A DNA stretch of 64,000 bases from Hydrogenedens sp964549105 (GTDB lineage: Bacteria; Hydrogenedentota; Hydrogenedentia; Hydrogenedentales; Hydrogenedentaceae). The translations under genes were made by a program, and so were the position numbers. The stretch lies in contig CAZJTZ010000007.1 in the NCBI GenBank assembly GCA_964549105.1, positions 1-64,000 of the forward strand, in the 5' to 3' direction. Shown here in pieces: positions 9,313 through 17,973 of this stretch. How positions within the stretch are numbered: the first letter of the stretch is position 1; each line of letters starts with the position of its first letter. The notes under the pieces are model-generated. The model was not told the origin of the DNA. It saw nothing but the letters and a program-made list of their open reading frames with translations, and searched no databases.

Positions 9313-9567
9313 ATCAATTTCCCTATTCCATTTAAAAATTTTGACATTATACTATGTATATATGATTATTATAGATATTAACATAAAAAAGGATTATTTC
9401 ACAAAACATGTATGGTCTTTTTGATATTTGTTTTAGGTAATTTAGATTATAGAATATAAAAAAATAAATACAAAAAATGATTTTATCGTATATAATCTTG
9501 TAAAATGTTATAACTTGTTTTGTTATTATTTTTATACTAAATCTAAAATGTTAAAGAAAGAAAGGCA

Positions 9568-10500
9568 ATGAGGATATTAGTCGTAGATGATGATGTTGAT
9601 TTATCAGAACTAATAAAGACAAAATTACAGAGTGAGGGACACCAGGTCGGTGTCGTTCATTCTGGAGAAACCGCTTTTGAAACAGCAAAAAGTTTTAAAC
9701 CAGATATTGTTCTTCTCGATATTATGTTACCCGGAGTTACAGGGTACCAGATATGTAGAAAGATACGAAGGGACCCGGAAATATATAAAACTGCTATACT
9801 TATTCTTACTGCTCTGGGAGAAGAACCTGAAATGTTACATGGTTTGGAACAAGGTGCGGATGACTATCTTGTAAAACCTTTCAAATTAGAACGATTGATG
9901 GATAAGATTTCATCATTAGGAGTATTGATAGCGTCAATAAATACCCGTAACCCCATAACCAATTTTCCGGGTACCGATGCAATAAAGAGGGAGATAAATC
10001 ACAAACTGGCAAGGGGAGAAAAGATAGCAGTTGTGTATATAAATATAACAGGGTTCAAACCATATTATATGTCGCATGGACCCGAAGAACAAAGACGAGG
10101 TCTAAATTTTCTTGCTGGATTAATGGTAGATGTTAAACGAAGTTTAGGGATTTACGAATGTTTTATGGCACACATGGGAGGGGAACATTTCGTAGTTCTA
10201 ATGGATGCCAATGATTATGAAAAATTTTGTGAGACAATGATTTCTACATTTGACCAGAGAAAGAAAGAATTATATACACCACAAGAATATGAACAAGGGT
10301 ATATTGTTGCTTTAGACCGAAAAGGTGTAGAGGTAAAATGTCCTTTAATGGCTCTTTCTATAGGAGTTGTTCATAATTTATATAGACCTTTCCGAAATTC
10401 AAAAAAGATGTTTGAGGTGCTTGCACAGGTTCGGCAAAAAGCACAAACTGCCAATGGCAAAAGTGTATATTTTGTAGACCGCAGACGAGCAGAGCGATAA
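9568..10500 (+). CDS. Response regulator with degenerate GGDEF-like output domain
   Basis: The 310 residues comprise a CheY-like receiver (1-120) and a diguanylate-cyclase-like domain (about 130-305). The receiver is complete: acidic pocket DDD at 7-9, phospho-acceptor Asp51 in LLDIMLPG, Thr81 and Lys103 in LVKPF. In the output domain the active-site motif reads GGEHF near 204-208 instead of GG(D/E)EF. A catalytic acidic residue is replaced by His, so c-di-GMP synthesis is doubtful; it may bind nucleotide or a partner instead. No histidine kinase gene is adjacent. It lies about 0.8 kb upstream of the flagellar operon, which suggests but does not prove a role in motility control. Confidence 0.88.
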   Translation: MRILVVDDDVDLSELIKTKLQSEGHQVGVVHSGETAFETAKSFKPDIVLLDIMLPGVTGYQICRKIRRDPEIYKTAILILTALGEEPEMLHGLEQGADDYLVKPFKLERLMDKISSLGVLIASINTRNPITNFPGTDAIKREINHKLARGEKIAVVYINITGFKPYYMSHGPEEQRRGLNFLAGLMVDVKRSLGIYECFMAHMGGEHFVVLMDANDYEKFCETMISTFDQRKKELYTPQEYEQGYIVALDRKGVEVKCPLMALSIGVVHNLYRPFRNSKKMFEVLAQVRQKAQTANGKSVYFVDRRRAER

Positions 10501-10582
10501 AAACTGAATAAAAAGAAAAGGCATCAATCATATTTCTCTATTATCTGTCTGTTTATATTTTGACATTCACAAGAGAAAATAG

Positions 10583-11191
10583 ATGTTAAATATTAGAAAA
10601 ATACATGAAGGAGAGGTTGACAAAGCAGTTGGAGCATTGGTTCAGGCTTTCTATGAGGATAGGCTTGTTTGCTATATGTTTCCCGATAGTAAATTTCGCA
10701 AAGAATTTATTTCATGGTCTTATTCCCGTTGGATTCAACTCTTGATGAAATTTAATACCGTTTTCGTAGAAAATGAGGTAAGGGGTGTGGCTGTCTGTGT
10801 ATCACCCAAATTGTTTCCACATATACCTTTATCTTATCAGATAAGAGCAGGTTTACTTGGAACAATACCCAAATTAGGACTTAAAAATCTATGGAAACCT
10901 CTACGAGTTTATTGGGATAGCCAGAGAAGAACAAAAAATGAAGTAAAAGAACCCTCCTGGATTTTAGATATTTTAGGTGTGCAACCTGAATTTCAGGGGA
11001 AGGGAATAGGAAGTGCCTTAGTCCAGAATCTAATCTCTCTTTCCAATCGGGACAAAGTCCCCGCTTATTTGATAACTCATAATGAAAAAAATATAGTTTT
11101 TTACGAAAAAAATGGGTTTAAATTGCTAAAAAAAGAGTATTCTTTGCCTAAGGGACCTCCTACCTGTTCTCTTATATACAACCCTTCTTAA
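10583..11191 (+). CDS. GNAT family N-acetyltransferase
   Basis: This 202-residue protein has the GNAT fold signature near residues 135-147: GVQPEFQGKGIGSAL, matching the acetyl-CoA-binding Q/R-x-x-G-x-G/A loop. The C-terminal FYEKNGFKLL is motif B as seen in many GNAT enzymes. It would transfer an acetyl group from acetyl-CoA to an amine, but the substrate cannot be inferred. It follows the response regulator by about 80 bases on the same strand and precedes the flagellar operon promoter. Confidence 0.87.
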   Translation: MLNIRKIHEGEVDKAVGALVQAFYEDRLVCYMFPDSKFRKEFISWSYSRWIQLLMKFNTVFVENEVRGVAVCVSPKLFPHIPLSYQIRAGLLGTIPKLGLKNLWKPLRVYWDSQRRTKNEVKEPSWILDILGVQPEFQGKGIGSALVQNLISLSNRDKVPAYLITHNEKNIVFYEKNGFKLLKKEYSLPKGPPTCSLIYNPS

Positions 11192-11324
11192 TCAGTCTTT
11201 TAGAGAATTTGGAGAAAAAAATTCCTTCATCTACGGAAAAAAACTCTTTTTCTATAAATAAACAGCATAAAAATATCTATGCTATCTTATTGCTTTACAA
11301 ATAGATACAAATTTTTTCTAAATA

Positions 11325-11340
11325 TGGCATATTGTTTGCT
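11325..11340 (+). promoter_or_regulatory. Sigma-54 (RpoN) promoter for the flagellar operon
   Basis: The sequence TGGCAT, five bases, TTGCT matches the sigma-54 consensus TGGCAC-N5-TTGCA/T, with exactly ten bases between the invariant GG (-24) and GC (-12). Transcription would begin near 11351, about 35 bases before the flgB ATG. Sigma-54 control of rod and hook genes is known in many bacteria. An enhancer-binding activator would be required; none is encoded in the window. Confidence 0.7.
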
Positions 11341-11385
11341 CATAAAGAATAAAAATTAACTCTAAATATTCTTTATCAAAATCGT

Positions 11386-11787
11386 ATGGTGAATAGTGTA
11401 GGAAAAATAAGTGCAGAAACGATGTTAATATCGGCAATGAAAGTTGCAGAGATAAATCATCGGTATATAGCCAATAATATAGCCAATGCAGATACACCTG
11501 GATATACACAAAGAGAATTAGATTTTCAGAAATCTCTAGACGCCGTATTACAAGGGCGAGGGGGTATCGTTCTCCGCACGAGCCACCCTCGCCATATCCA
11601 GATAGAGAAAGAAGGGGTTGTTGTGGAGAAAAAAAGTAATGTTTTAAAAAATGATTTTAACTCTGTGGATATAGATGAACAAATAGCAAAATTAACAGAA
11701 AACACAGGGAATATTAATATTTATTCTTCCTTATTGTCTAAGAAATTCAGTCAGTTGACTACAATTATTAATGATTTAAAGAGATAG
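11386..11787 (+). CDS. flgB: Flagellar proximal rod protein FlgB
   Basis: This 133-residue protein forms part of the rod that crosses the periplasm from the MS ring to the hook. It shows the N-terminal flagellar rod signature (NNIANADTPGYTQRELDF), a short central part and a C-terminal heptad-containing helix. It lacks a signal peptide, as expected for export through the flagellar type III apparatus. It is the first gene of the cluster, behind the sigma-54 promoter, and flgC starts four bases after its stop. No obvious Shine-Dalgarno sequence precedes the ATG. Confidence 0.95.
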   Translation: MVNSVGKISAETMLISAMKVAEINHRYIANNIANADTPGYTQRELDFQKSLDAVLQGRGGIVLRTSHPRHIQIEKEGVVVEKKSNVLKNDFNSVDIDEQIAKLTENTGNINIYSSLLSKKFSQLTTIINDLKR

Positions 11788-11791
11788 TGCT

Positions 11792-12217
11792 ATGCGTATA
11801 CAAGAAGTTTCAACATGGGATATAGCAATGAGTGGAATTAAAGCACAGCGTCTCAGAATGAATGTTATAGCCAATAATATAGCCAATGCAGGAACAACAC
11901 GCACTGAAAAAGGGGGAGGACCTTTCCGTCGGCAAATGGTACTTTTCGAAGGATATGCCTTAAATAAAAATTATCCTGTAAAAAAGGCAGGGGTTGAGGT
12001 AAAATCTGTGATATATGACCCAACACCTTTTAAGGAAGTATATGAACCTGAGCACCCTGATGCCAATGAACAAGGTATTGTAAAATATCCCAATGTAGAA
12101 CTTTCAACAGAAATGTCAGACTTAGTTTCTGCCCAGAGAGCGTATGAAGCAAATATTGCTATTTTCGTGGCAAATCGTCAAATAAGACAAAAAGCAATCG
12201 AAATTTTACAAAGATAG
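11792..12217 (+). CDS. flgC: Flagellar proximal rod protein FlgC
   Basis: This 141-residue rod protein carries the N-terminal motif NNIANAGTTRTEKGGGPFRRQ. Its C-terminal signature (SAQRAYEANIAIF) is typical of FlgC. Length is normal for the family. It is translationally close to flgB (four-base gap) and is followed by fliE, the conserved flgB-flgC-fliE order. FlgB and FlgC assemble on the MS-ring side of the rod together with FliE. Confidence 0.96.
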   Translation: MRIQEVSTWDIAMSGIKAQRLRMNVIANNIANAGTTRTEKGGGPFRRQMVLFEGYALNKNYPVKKAGVEVKSVIYDPTPFKEVYEPEHPDANEQGIVKYPNVELSTEMSDLVSAQRAYEANIAIFVANRQIRQKAIEILQR

Positions 12218-12314
12218 TTTTAAGAAGAACCAATAACATGATAAAATAGAATAGAATGTTTTTAAGAAATAGAGAAAAAGTTAGAAATAAGGAGATAAGT
12301 TAAGGTGATTGGTC

Positions 12315-12635
12315 ATGGATAATATAGATGCCATCAACAACATAGGTCCACTCAAGCCTAAAGTTGAAATTCCTTCGGTAAATCCGATTAAAATGACTAC
12401 CACCAAAGAAGAGCAATCTTCTTTTAAAGACATATTGACGAATGCTGTGTCTGAAGTACAAAAGTTACAAGATGAAGCAGATATAACCATAAAAAAATTA
12501 GTTTCTGGTGAGGTTAAAGATGTTTCAGAGGTAATGGTTGCGGTGCAGCGAGCAGATACAGCCTTTCAAACCCTTATGGCAGTTCGGAATAAAGTTATAA
12601 CGGCGTATGAAGAGATAATGCGGATGCAAATTTAG
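12315..12635 (+). CDS. fliE: Flagellar hook-basal body complex protein FliE
   Basis: FliE links the MS ring to the rod. The 106 residues have a variable N-terminus and the conserved C-terminal helix: VMVAVQRADTAFQTLMAVRNK followed by an AYEEIMRMQI end. I choose the ATG at 12315 because an AAGGTG ribosome-binding site lies six bases upstream. An in-frame TTG two codons earlier at 12309 would add only two residues. It completes the flgB-flgC-fliE unit. Confidence 0.94.
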   Translation: MDNIDAINNIGPLKPKVEIPSVNPIKMTTTKEEQSSFKDILTNAVSEVQKLQDEADITIKKLVSGEVKDVSEVMVAVQRADTAFQTLMAVRNKVITAYEEIMRMQI

Positions 12636-12686
12636 CATTTCCTGTTAAAAGGTAAATGCCCTGTAATTTGGAAAAGCAATTACAGG
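12636..12686 (+). repeat. Inverted repeats after fliE
   Basis: Two hairpins stand back to back. A bulged repeat spans about 12634-12659 (GCATTT with AAATGC). A perfect 9-bp stem pairs 12660-12668 with 12678-12686. No T-run follows, so they look more like a processing, pausing or mRNA-stability structure at the flgBC-fliE/fliF boundary than a simple intrinsic terminator. Confidence 0.5.
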
Positions 12687-12738
12687 AAAGTGCGGAGGTA
12701 AAATTTGAATATTTATTCCTTAAATTATTAAGAAAATC

Positions 12739-12767
12739 TTGACAAAATACACTATATATAGTATTAT
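12739..12767 (+). promoter_or_regulatory. Sigma-70-type promoter for fliF
   Basis: A perfect -35 box TTGACA at 12739-12744 is separated by 17 bases from TATTAT at 12762-12767. Transcription would start near 12774, giving a leader of about 87 bases before fliF at 12861. This suggests that the basal-body genes have a housekeeping promoter independent of the sigma-54 promoter upstream of flgB. Confidence 0.75.
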
Positions 12768-12860
12768 ATCTAAATAAATAAACTATTAGTTTGGTTTTTT
12801 GAATAATTTTAGATAAAATAAAAATATGTAAAAATATATTAACTTATTTATAGTGTACTT

Positions 12861-14417
12861 ATGGAAACGATATTACAATTTGTAAGAGGAATTGGAGAGT
12901 TCTGGGGAAAGTTAACCCTTAGTGCAAAAGTAATAATAGGGGTGTCTTTTTTTGTTGTATTTTTGGGACTTATGTTAATTGTTTATATAGAAGCCCAACC
13001 ACAATATGTTACTTTGTCCACAGGTCTTTCTCCCCAAGAAGTTTCTAAAATAACGGATATTTTATCCAGGCAGGGTGTCCGGTATCAATTGGGCGATAAT
13101 AATACCAGCGTGTCTGTGCCAGTAAATCAGCGAAGCAATGCCCAGATTTTATTAGCACAAAATGATTTGCCTGTGGGAAGGCCTGTCCCGCCGGGTTGGG
13201 AATTATTTTCGACTACCGAATTAATGACGAATCAATGGTTACAAAATGTAAAGTTTATGCGTGCTATTCAAGGGGAGATACAAAAACAATTAAATGCCTT
13301 CGATTTTGTAAACGATTCCTATGTCCTTATCCGCGAAGCAAAAGAAGAATTGTTTGTTTCTGAACAAAAACCTTCAGAGGCTGCAATTACACTCGATATT
13401 AATAGACCCTTAACAAAGCAAGAAATAAAAGCGATTGTAAGTATTGTGGACCATGCAGGTGGCTCTAATCTTCATCCAGGAAATATCACAGTAGTCAGCA
13501 CAAAGGGTGATGTCTTATATTTGCCTCCGCAATCAAGTTTTGCTTCTCTCGCCAGTTCAAAATTGGAATTATTAACAGAGTGGGAGAAACAGAGAGAAAC
13601 AAAAGTTATGAATAAACTTCGAGAATTGGGGGTCCGGGGAACAGTTTCTGTAAGTGCGAAAATAGATTTTGATAGTTCAGAAGAAATGGAGGAAAAAGTA
13701 AGTGAGGGAACAGAGATAAGCACTTCTACCACAGAAACCACAAGTGAGACAGCAGAAAAGCCACCAGAAGGTGCACCGGGAGTTGTTGCCAATGTTCCTG
13801 AAGCCACTGTACCGGGAGCAACTTCATCAAAAGAATCTACAACAGAAGAAATAACTAATTATGAACCTTCCCGATTAACTCGAAAAAAGAAAAAAGAAGG
13901 GGGAAATGTAGAAAAATTCCTTGTTACCTTAATTATAGAGGGAGATTATCAGGAAGCCCAGGATGAGCAAGGGAACAAGGTGCGCAATTATGTGGGGCTT
14001 ACAGAAGACCGAAAGAAAATGTATAAAGACCTTGTTTCCGCGGCAGTGGGTGAAGGTGAAGTGCCAACAGAAGTATTGGTTTATGACCAACCCTTTGGAA
14101 TTGCTGAGTTGGAGACAGGAATACCCAAAACAGAGGAAGTACCCTTTCAATGGAAAATATGGTTGACTCCAATTACGATAGGGATTCAATTAATGGCTCT
14201 TTTTGTGGTATTCTTATTACTAAGGTCCTTTTTGAGAAAGACTGTTATGGAAAAAAAAGAAATAAAAGAAGAGATAGAACCTATCGAATTGCCAGTTGCC
14301 TCAAAGGAAGATTTGAGAAGACAGGAGATAGAGCGAGAAGTTGCTCGTGTTTCTATGTATGAGCCCGAAACAGCCGCCGCCTTAATTCGTTCATGGCTAT
14401 CGGAAGGAGAAGAGTAA
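12861..14417 (+). CDS. fliF: Flagellar MS-ring protein FliF
   Basis: This 518-residue protein forms the MS ring, the base of the basal body. It has a first transmembrane segment at about 24-43 and the conserved YcsJ/FliF domain (about 45-220; LSRQGVRYQL, GREIQK-like stretches). A low-complexity Ser/Thr/Glu/Pro linker (about 285-345) and a second membrane segment near 435-455 follow. The C-terminal tail (RSWLSEGEE) is the FliG-binding region. Length is a little below that of enterobacterial FliF. Its stop codon lies just before the presumed fliG start. Confidence 0.96.
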   Translation: METILQFVRGIGEFWGKLTLSAKVIIGVSFFVVFLGLMLIVYIEAQPQYVTLSTGLSPQEVSKITDILSRQGVRYQLGDNNTSVSVPVNQRSNAQILLAQNDLPVGRPVPPGWELFSTTELMTNQWLQNVKFMRAIQGEIQKQLNAFDFVNDSYVLIREAKEELFVSEQKPSEAAITLDINRPLTKQEIKAIVSIVDHAGGSNLHPGNITVVSTKGDVLYLPPQSSFASLASSKLELLTEWEKQRETKVMNKLRELGVRGTVSVSAKIDFDSSEEMEEKVSEGTEISTSTTETTSETAEKPPEGAPGVVANVPEATVPGATSSKESTTEEITNYEPSRLTRKKKKEGGNVEKFLVTLIIEGDYQEAQDEQGNKVRNYVGLTEDRKKMYKDLVSAAVGEGEVPTEVLVYDQPFGIAELETGIPKTEEVPFQWKIWLTPITIGIQLMALFVVFLLLRSFLRKTVMEKKEIKEEIEPIELPVASKEDLRRQEIEREVARVSMYEPETAAALIRSWLSEGEE

Positions 14418-14418
14418 T

Positions 14419-15456
14419 ACGGCACCTAAAAAAGAAACAAAAGATTCAGAAGCCCTTACTGGCAGAAAAAAAGCGGCAATCTTACTTGCATGTCTTGGCC
14501 CTGAAAAAGCAAGCGTAGTGATGGCACATTTAAGAGATGCAGAGATTGACCGCCTTACCCTGGATATTGCTTCTCTGGGCACCATAGACCCGGAGGTTAA
14601 ATCTGAGGTGTTTGATGAATTTTTTCAAATGACGGAAGCAAAGCGATTTGTTGCAGAAGGGGGAATAGAGTTAGCAAAAGAACTATTAGAAAAATCCTTT
14701 GGAACTCAGAAAGCCGTCGAAATATTGGGAAGATTGCAAAATTCCCTACAAGAAGTTCCTTTCCAATTTTTGAAAAAAGCAGACCCTTCTCAAATAGGTA
14801 CTTTTATTCAGGAAGAACATCCACAAACGATAGCCCTGATTCTGGCACATCTCGACCCCAAGGTTTCCGCACTTGTGCTTTCCTCGTTACCGCCAGATGT
14901 GCAGACAGATGTGATATATCGTATTGCTACCATAGATAGAACGGCTCCTGAAATTATCCATGAGGTAGAACGAGTATTGGAGAGAAAAATGTCAGCCGTT
15001 TTTACGCAAGGCTTTACTTTTGCAGGAGGCGTAAAAGAGGTTGCAGAAATATTAAACCTTGTTGAACGTTCTACAGAGAAGAATATTATAGATAAACTAC
15101 AGGAACGAGACGCCGAATTGGCTGACGAAATTAATAAGTTAATGTTTACCTTTGATGATTTAGTTTATGTAGACGACTCAGGTATCCAAAAAACATTAAG
15201 AGAAATTGATTCAAAAGATCTGGCTTTAGCGTTAAAGTCAGCGCCGGAAGAAATAAAAGAAAAGATATTTAAAAACATGTCCGAGCGTGCGCGAGAAATG
15301 CTTAAAGAAGAGATTGAGTTTATGGGTCCTGTTCGGCTTAAAAATGTGGAAGAAGCACAACAACGAATTGTGGCTGTTGTCCGTCGTCTGGAAGAATCAG
15401 GAGATATAATTATTTCAGGAAGAGGTGGGGAAGGGGGAGAAGAAATTCTTGTTTAG
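14419..15456 (+). CDS. fliG: Flagellar motor switch protein FliG (no canonical start codon)
   Basis: FliG is the torque-generating rotor protein that binds FliF through its N-terminal domain. All three FliG domains are present, including EEHPQTIALILAHLDP and a C-terminal FDDLVYVDDSGIQ region with the charged torque helix. Conserved FliG_N sequence (ALTGRKKAAILLACLGPEKA) continues upstream of the first in-frame start codon, a GTG at 14518. The frame is open back to 14386 but holds no ATG, GTG, TTG or CTG before 14518. A GGAG sequence at 14406-14409 stands nine bases before ACG-GCA at 14419, exactly where ATG-GCA would be expected. I therefore place the start at ACG 14419 (345 residues, normal length). 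Confidence 0.88.
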   Translation, partial: TAPKKETKDSEALTGRKKAAILLACLGPEKASVVMAHLRDAEIDRLTLDIASLGTIDPEVKSEVFDEFFQMTEAKRFVAEGGIELAKELLEKSFGTQKAVEILGRLQNSLQEVPFQFLKKADPSQIGTFIQEEHPQTIALILAHLDPKVSALVLSSLPPDVQTDVIYRIATIDRTAPEIIHEVERVLERKMSAVFTQGFTFAGGVKEVAEILNLVERSTEKNIIDKLQERDAELADEINKLMFTFDDLVYVDDSGIQKTLREIDSKDLALALKSAPEEIKEKIFKNMSERAREMLKEEIEFMGPVRLKNVEEAQQRIVAVVRRLEESGDIIISGRGGEGGEEILV

Positions 15457-15477
15457 TTGAGAGGATAAAACTTATCT

Positions 15478-16176
15478 ATGCTTCCACCGAAAAAAATAAA
15501 AAAAATAATTTCAGAAAATTCTCAGGTAAAATCATTGTCTCGGCAGGATTTGAAAGAATTCCCTAAAAATACAAAGGTTTCAGAAAATCCTTTAATTATG
15601 TATACACCCGAAGAATTGCGGGAGATGGTTTTAGAACAGGCAAAACAAGAAGCGGAAGAAATTAGAAAAAAAGCATTTGAAGAGGGTTATGAAGAAGGAA
15701 AGTCTCTCGGAGAACAGAATGCCCGGGAGATAATTACAAGTGCTATACAGATATTTGAGGAATATATAGAAAAAATATCGCAAGCAAAATCGGATTTTTT
15801 GGAACAAATGACTCCACAAATACTTGAATTTGTTTTTCAAATTTCAGAAAAAGTTATATCTACGCAGGTCAAAATTAATCCAGAAATAATCACGACAATA
15901 GTAAGAGAGACATTAGAAGTTTTGATAGAAAGTCAGGAGGTTTATATCCATATTCATCCAGAGGACTTATCATCCATAGAGAGATATATTCATAGACAGA
16001 TAGAAGATGGAGGACGAATACCGGGTGTAATTTTGGTACCAGATGATACTGTAGAGAAAGGTGGATGTATCGCTGAAACAAAAACTAAGTTTATAGATAA
16101 TCAAATTTCCTCACGGTTAAACCTGATTGTTGAAAAAACTCTCAACTTTGTGAGGGAAAACAATGGTGATGCTTAA
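15478..16176 (+). CDS. fliH: Flagellar assembly protein FliH
   Basis: This 232-residue protein is the FliI-binding regulator of the flagellar export ATPase, equivalent to the peripheral stalk of F-ATPases. It has a charged N-terminus and an EEGYEEGKSLGEQN segment with regularly spaced glycines (about 74-87) inside a long helix, the FliH glycine-repeat hallmark. The C-terminal globular domain contains VYIHIHPEDL. Its 3' end overlaps fliI by 14 bases, indicating translational coupling. Confidence 0.92.
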   Translation: MLPPKKIKKIISENSQVKSLSRQDLKEFPKNTKVSENPLIMYTPEELREMVLEQAKQEAEEIRKKAFEEGYEEGKSLGEQNAREIITSAIQIFEEYIEKISQAKSDFLEQMTPQILEFVFQISEKVISTQVKINPEIITTIVRETLEVLIESQEVYIHIHPEDLSSIERYIHRQIEDGGRIPGVILVPDDTVEKGGCIAETKTKFIDNQISSRLNLIVEKTLNFVRENNGDA

Positions 16177-17470
16177 ACCCTATATTAATGTTCTACGAGG
16201 AATAAAACCATTTGATTTGTGTGGCAAGGTAAGAAACATTACAGGTTTAACAATTGAAACCACAGGACCAGAAATGAGAATTGGCGATTTGTGTTATTTA
16301 TCATCGCGGGATAGAAGAATACAAATTCCTGTGGAAGTAGTTGGATTCAAAAACGAACATTATCTTGTAATGCCCTTATCCGAAGTTTACGGATTGGGTC
16401 CAGATTATATCTTAATCCCTACATTTCAACAGCGAAGCATTGGGGTTGGAGATGCCCTTTTGGGGCGGATTATTGATGCTATGGGCAATCCCATAGATAG
16501 AAAGCCGTTTCCTAAAATTACTGAAAAGAGACCTTTGTATTCCATTCCCCCTTCCTCTGTGTTTCGCCCTCGTGTTTTAGAACCCCTTGCCACAGGAATA
16601 AAGTCTATAGATGGTTGTATTACCTGCGGTAAAGGACAACGCGTTGCCATTCTTTCAGGGAGTGGTGTTGGGAAAAGCAAATTAATTGGTATGATAGCAC
16701 GCAATACCAATGCAGACATCAATGTTATAGCACTTGTGGGAGAACGAGGGAAAGAAGTGCGGGAATTTATTGAGTTGGATTTAGGTGAAGAAGGTTTAGA
16801 ACGGTCAGTCGTTGTGGTGGCAACATCCCACGAATCAGCCTTAAGAAGGATTAGCGCCGCTTATGTGGCAACAACCGTAGCGGAATATTTCAGAGACCAG
16901 GGGGCGGATGTGTTGCTAATGATGGATTCGGCTACAAGGTTTGCTATGGCACAAAGAGAAGTCGGACTCTCTATCGGTGAACCTCCGACGACCAAAGGCT
17001 ATCCCCCTTCCGTCTTTAGTCTATTACCCCGCTTATTGGAAAGAGTGGGAACTTCTGAAAAAGGGACAATAACAGGCTTTTATACTGTATTGGTCGAGGC
17101 AGATGACTTAAATGACCCTATTGGCGATGCGGTTAGAAGTATTAGCGATGGACACATATCATTATCACGAAATCTGGCAACTCGGGCACATTACCCTGCA
17201 ATAGATGTGCTGGAAAGTGTAAGCCGTTCGATGCTGGAGGTAACTACAAGCGAACATCGGATTTTAGCCAATAAGATTCGAAGTATTCTTGCTACTTACC
17301 GTGATGCAGAAGATTTGATAAATATTGGAGCGTATGTTGCAGGTACAAATAAAGATATTGATGAAGCATTACGACTTATGCCAAAAATAAAAAAATTTCT
17401 TATTCAGGATTTGTATGAAAAGGTTGTCTGGGAACAGATAAAAACATTAATGAAAGAAGCCATAAGTTAG
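16163..17470 (+). CDS. fliI: Flagellum-specific ATPase FliI
   Basis: This 435-residue hexameric ATPase energises unfolding and delivery of flagellar export substrates. It has a beta-barrel N-terminal domain and a RecA-like core with Walker A SGSGVGKSK at 165-173. Walker B lies near 249-255 (DVLLMMDSATRF), and ALVGERGKEVREF follows the P-loop domain. SIGEPPTTKGYPPSVF and the C-terminal helical domain are present. The ATG at 16163 overlaps fliH; a second ATG two codons later is equally possible. Confidence 0.97.
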   Translation: MVMLKPYINVLRGIKPFDLCGKVRNITGLTIETTGPEMRIGDLCYLSSRDRRIQIPVEVVGFKNEHYLVMPLSEVYGLGPDYILIPTFQQRSIGVGDALLGRIIDAMGNPIDRKPFPKITEKRPLYSIPPSSVFRPRVLEPLATGIKSIDGCITCGKGQRVAILSGSGVGKSKLIGMIARNTNADINVIALVGERGKEVREFIELDLGEEGLERSVVVVATSHESALRRISAAYVATTVAEYFRDQGADVLLMMDSATRFAMAQREVGLSIGEPPTTKGYPPSVFSLLPRLLERVGTSEKGTITGFYTVLVEADDLNDPIGDAVRSISDGHISLSRNLATRAHYPAIDVLESVSRSMLEVTTSEHRILANKIRSILATYRDAEDLINIGAYVAGTNKDIDEALRLMPKIKKFLIQDLYEKVVWEQIKTLMKEAIS

Positions 17471-17477
17471 GTAAACA

Positions 17478-17936
17478 ATGAACCCCAAAGACTATCAGAG
17501 ATATGACCCTCTAATACGAGTTCGGGAAACGCAAGAAAGGATTTGTGCCCAAAAATTTGCAGAGACAATGGTTAAAATCAAAAGAATAAAAGAAGAAATG
17601 CGAAATATTGATAATTTACAAGAAAACAATATGGAGCATATTTATTCTTTGCAAAAAGAATCAGAAAATATAGAAGATATTTCCAATTCCTTTGAGTATG
17701 TCGTATTTTTAGGCAAAGAAAAAGATTTGTTAGAAAAGAAAAAACAGGAATTAGAGTATATTGCAGAAACACAAAGGAAAGAATTGGAACAAATTATGAT
17801 AGAGAAAAAAAAGATTCAAAAAATGAGAGAGAACAGAAAAAAGGTTTTTCAACACTGGGTTCAAAAAGAAATTCAAAAAAATACAGATGACCTGAGTGGT
17901 ATTCAATTTTCTATAAAGGTAAGAGAGAATACATAA
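17478..17936 (+). CDS. fliJ: Flagellar export chaperone FliJ
   Basis: This 152-residue protein is almost entirely charged alpha-helical coiled coil (Glu, Lys, Gln rich), as FliJ is. FliJ sits in the centre of the FliI ring like the F-ATPase gamma subunit and escorts export chaperones. Sequence conservation in this family is low, so the call rests on length, coiled-coil composition, the N-terminal DPLIRVRETQER region and position directly after fliI (seven-base gap). Confidence 0.85.
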   Translation: MNPKDYQRYDPLIRVRETQERICAQKFAETMVKIKRIKEEMRNIDNLQENNMEHIYSLQKESENIEDISNSFEYVVFLGKEKDLLEKKKQELEYIAETQRKELEQIMIEKKKIQKMRENRKKVFQHWVQKEIQKNTDDLSGIQFSIKVRENT

Positions 17937-17973
17937 GATTTGATAAAATTATTGAAGATATAGGGAACTTAAA

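Noticed and set aside
14400..14421. Programmed frameshift between fliF and fliG, since AAGGAG lies just before the fliF stop as in prfB
   Set aside because: The P-site codon GAG cannot slip by one base with good pairing, and an ATG-to-ACG change explains the data more simply. It is kept only as an alternative.
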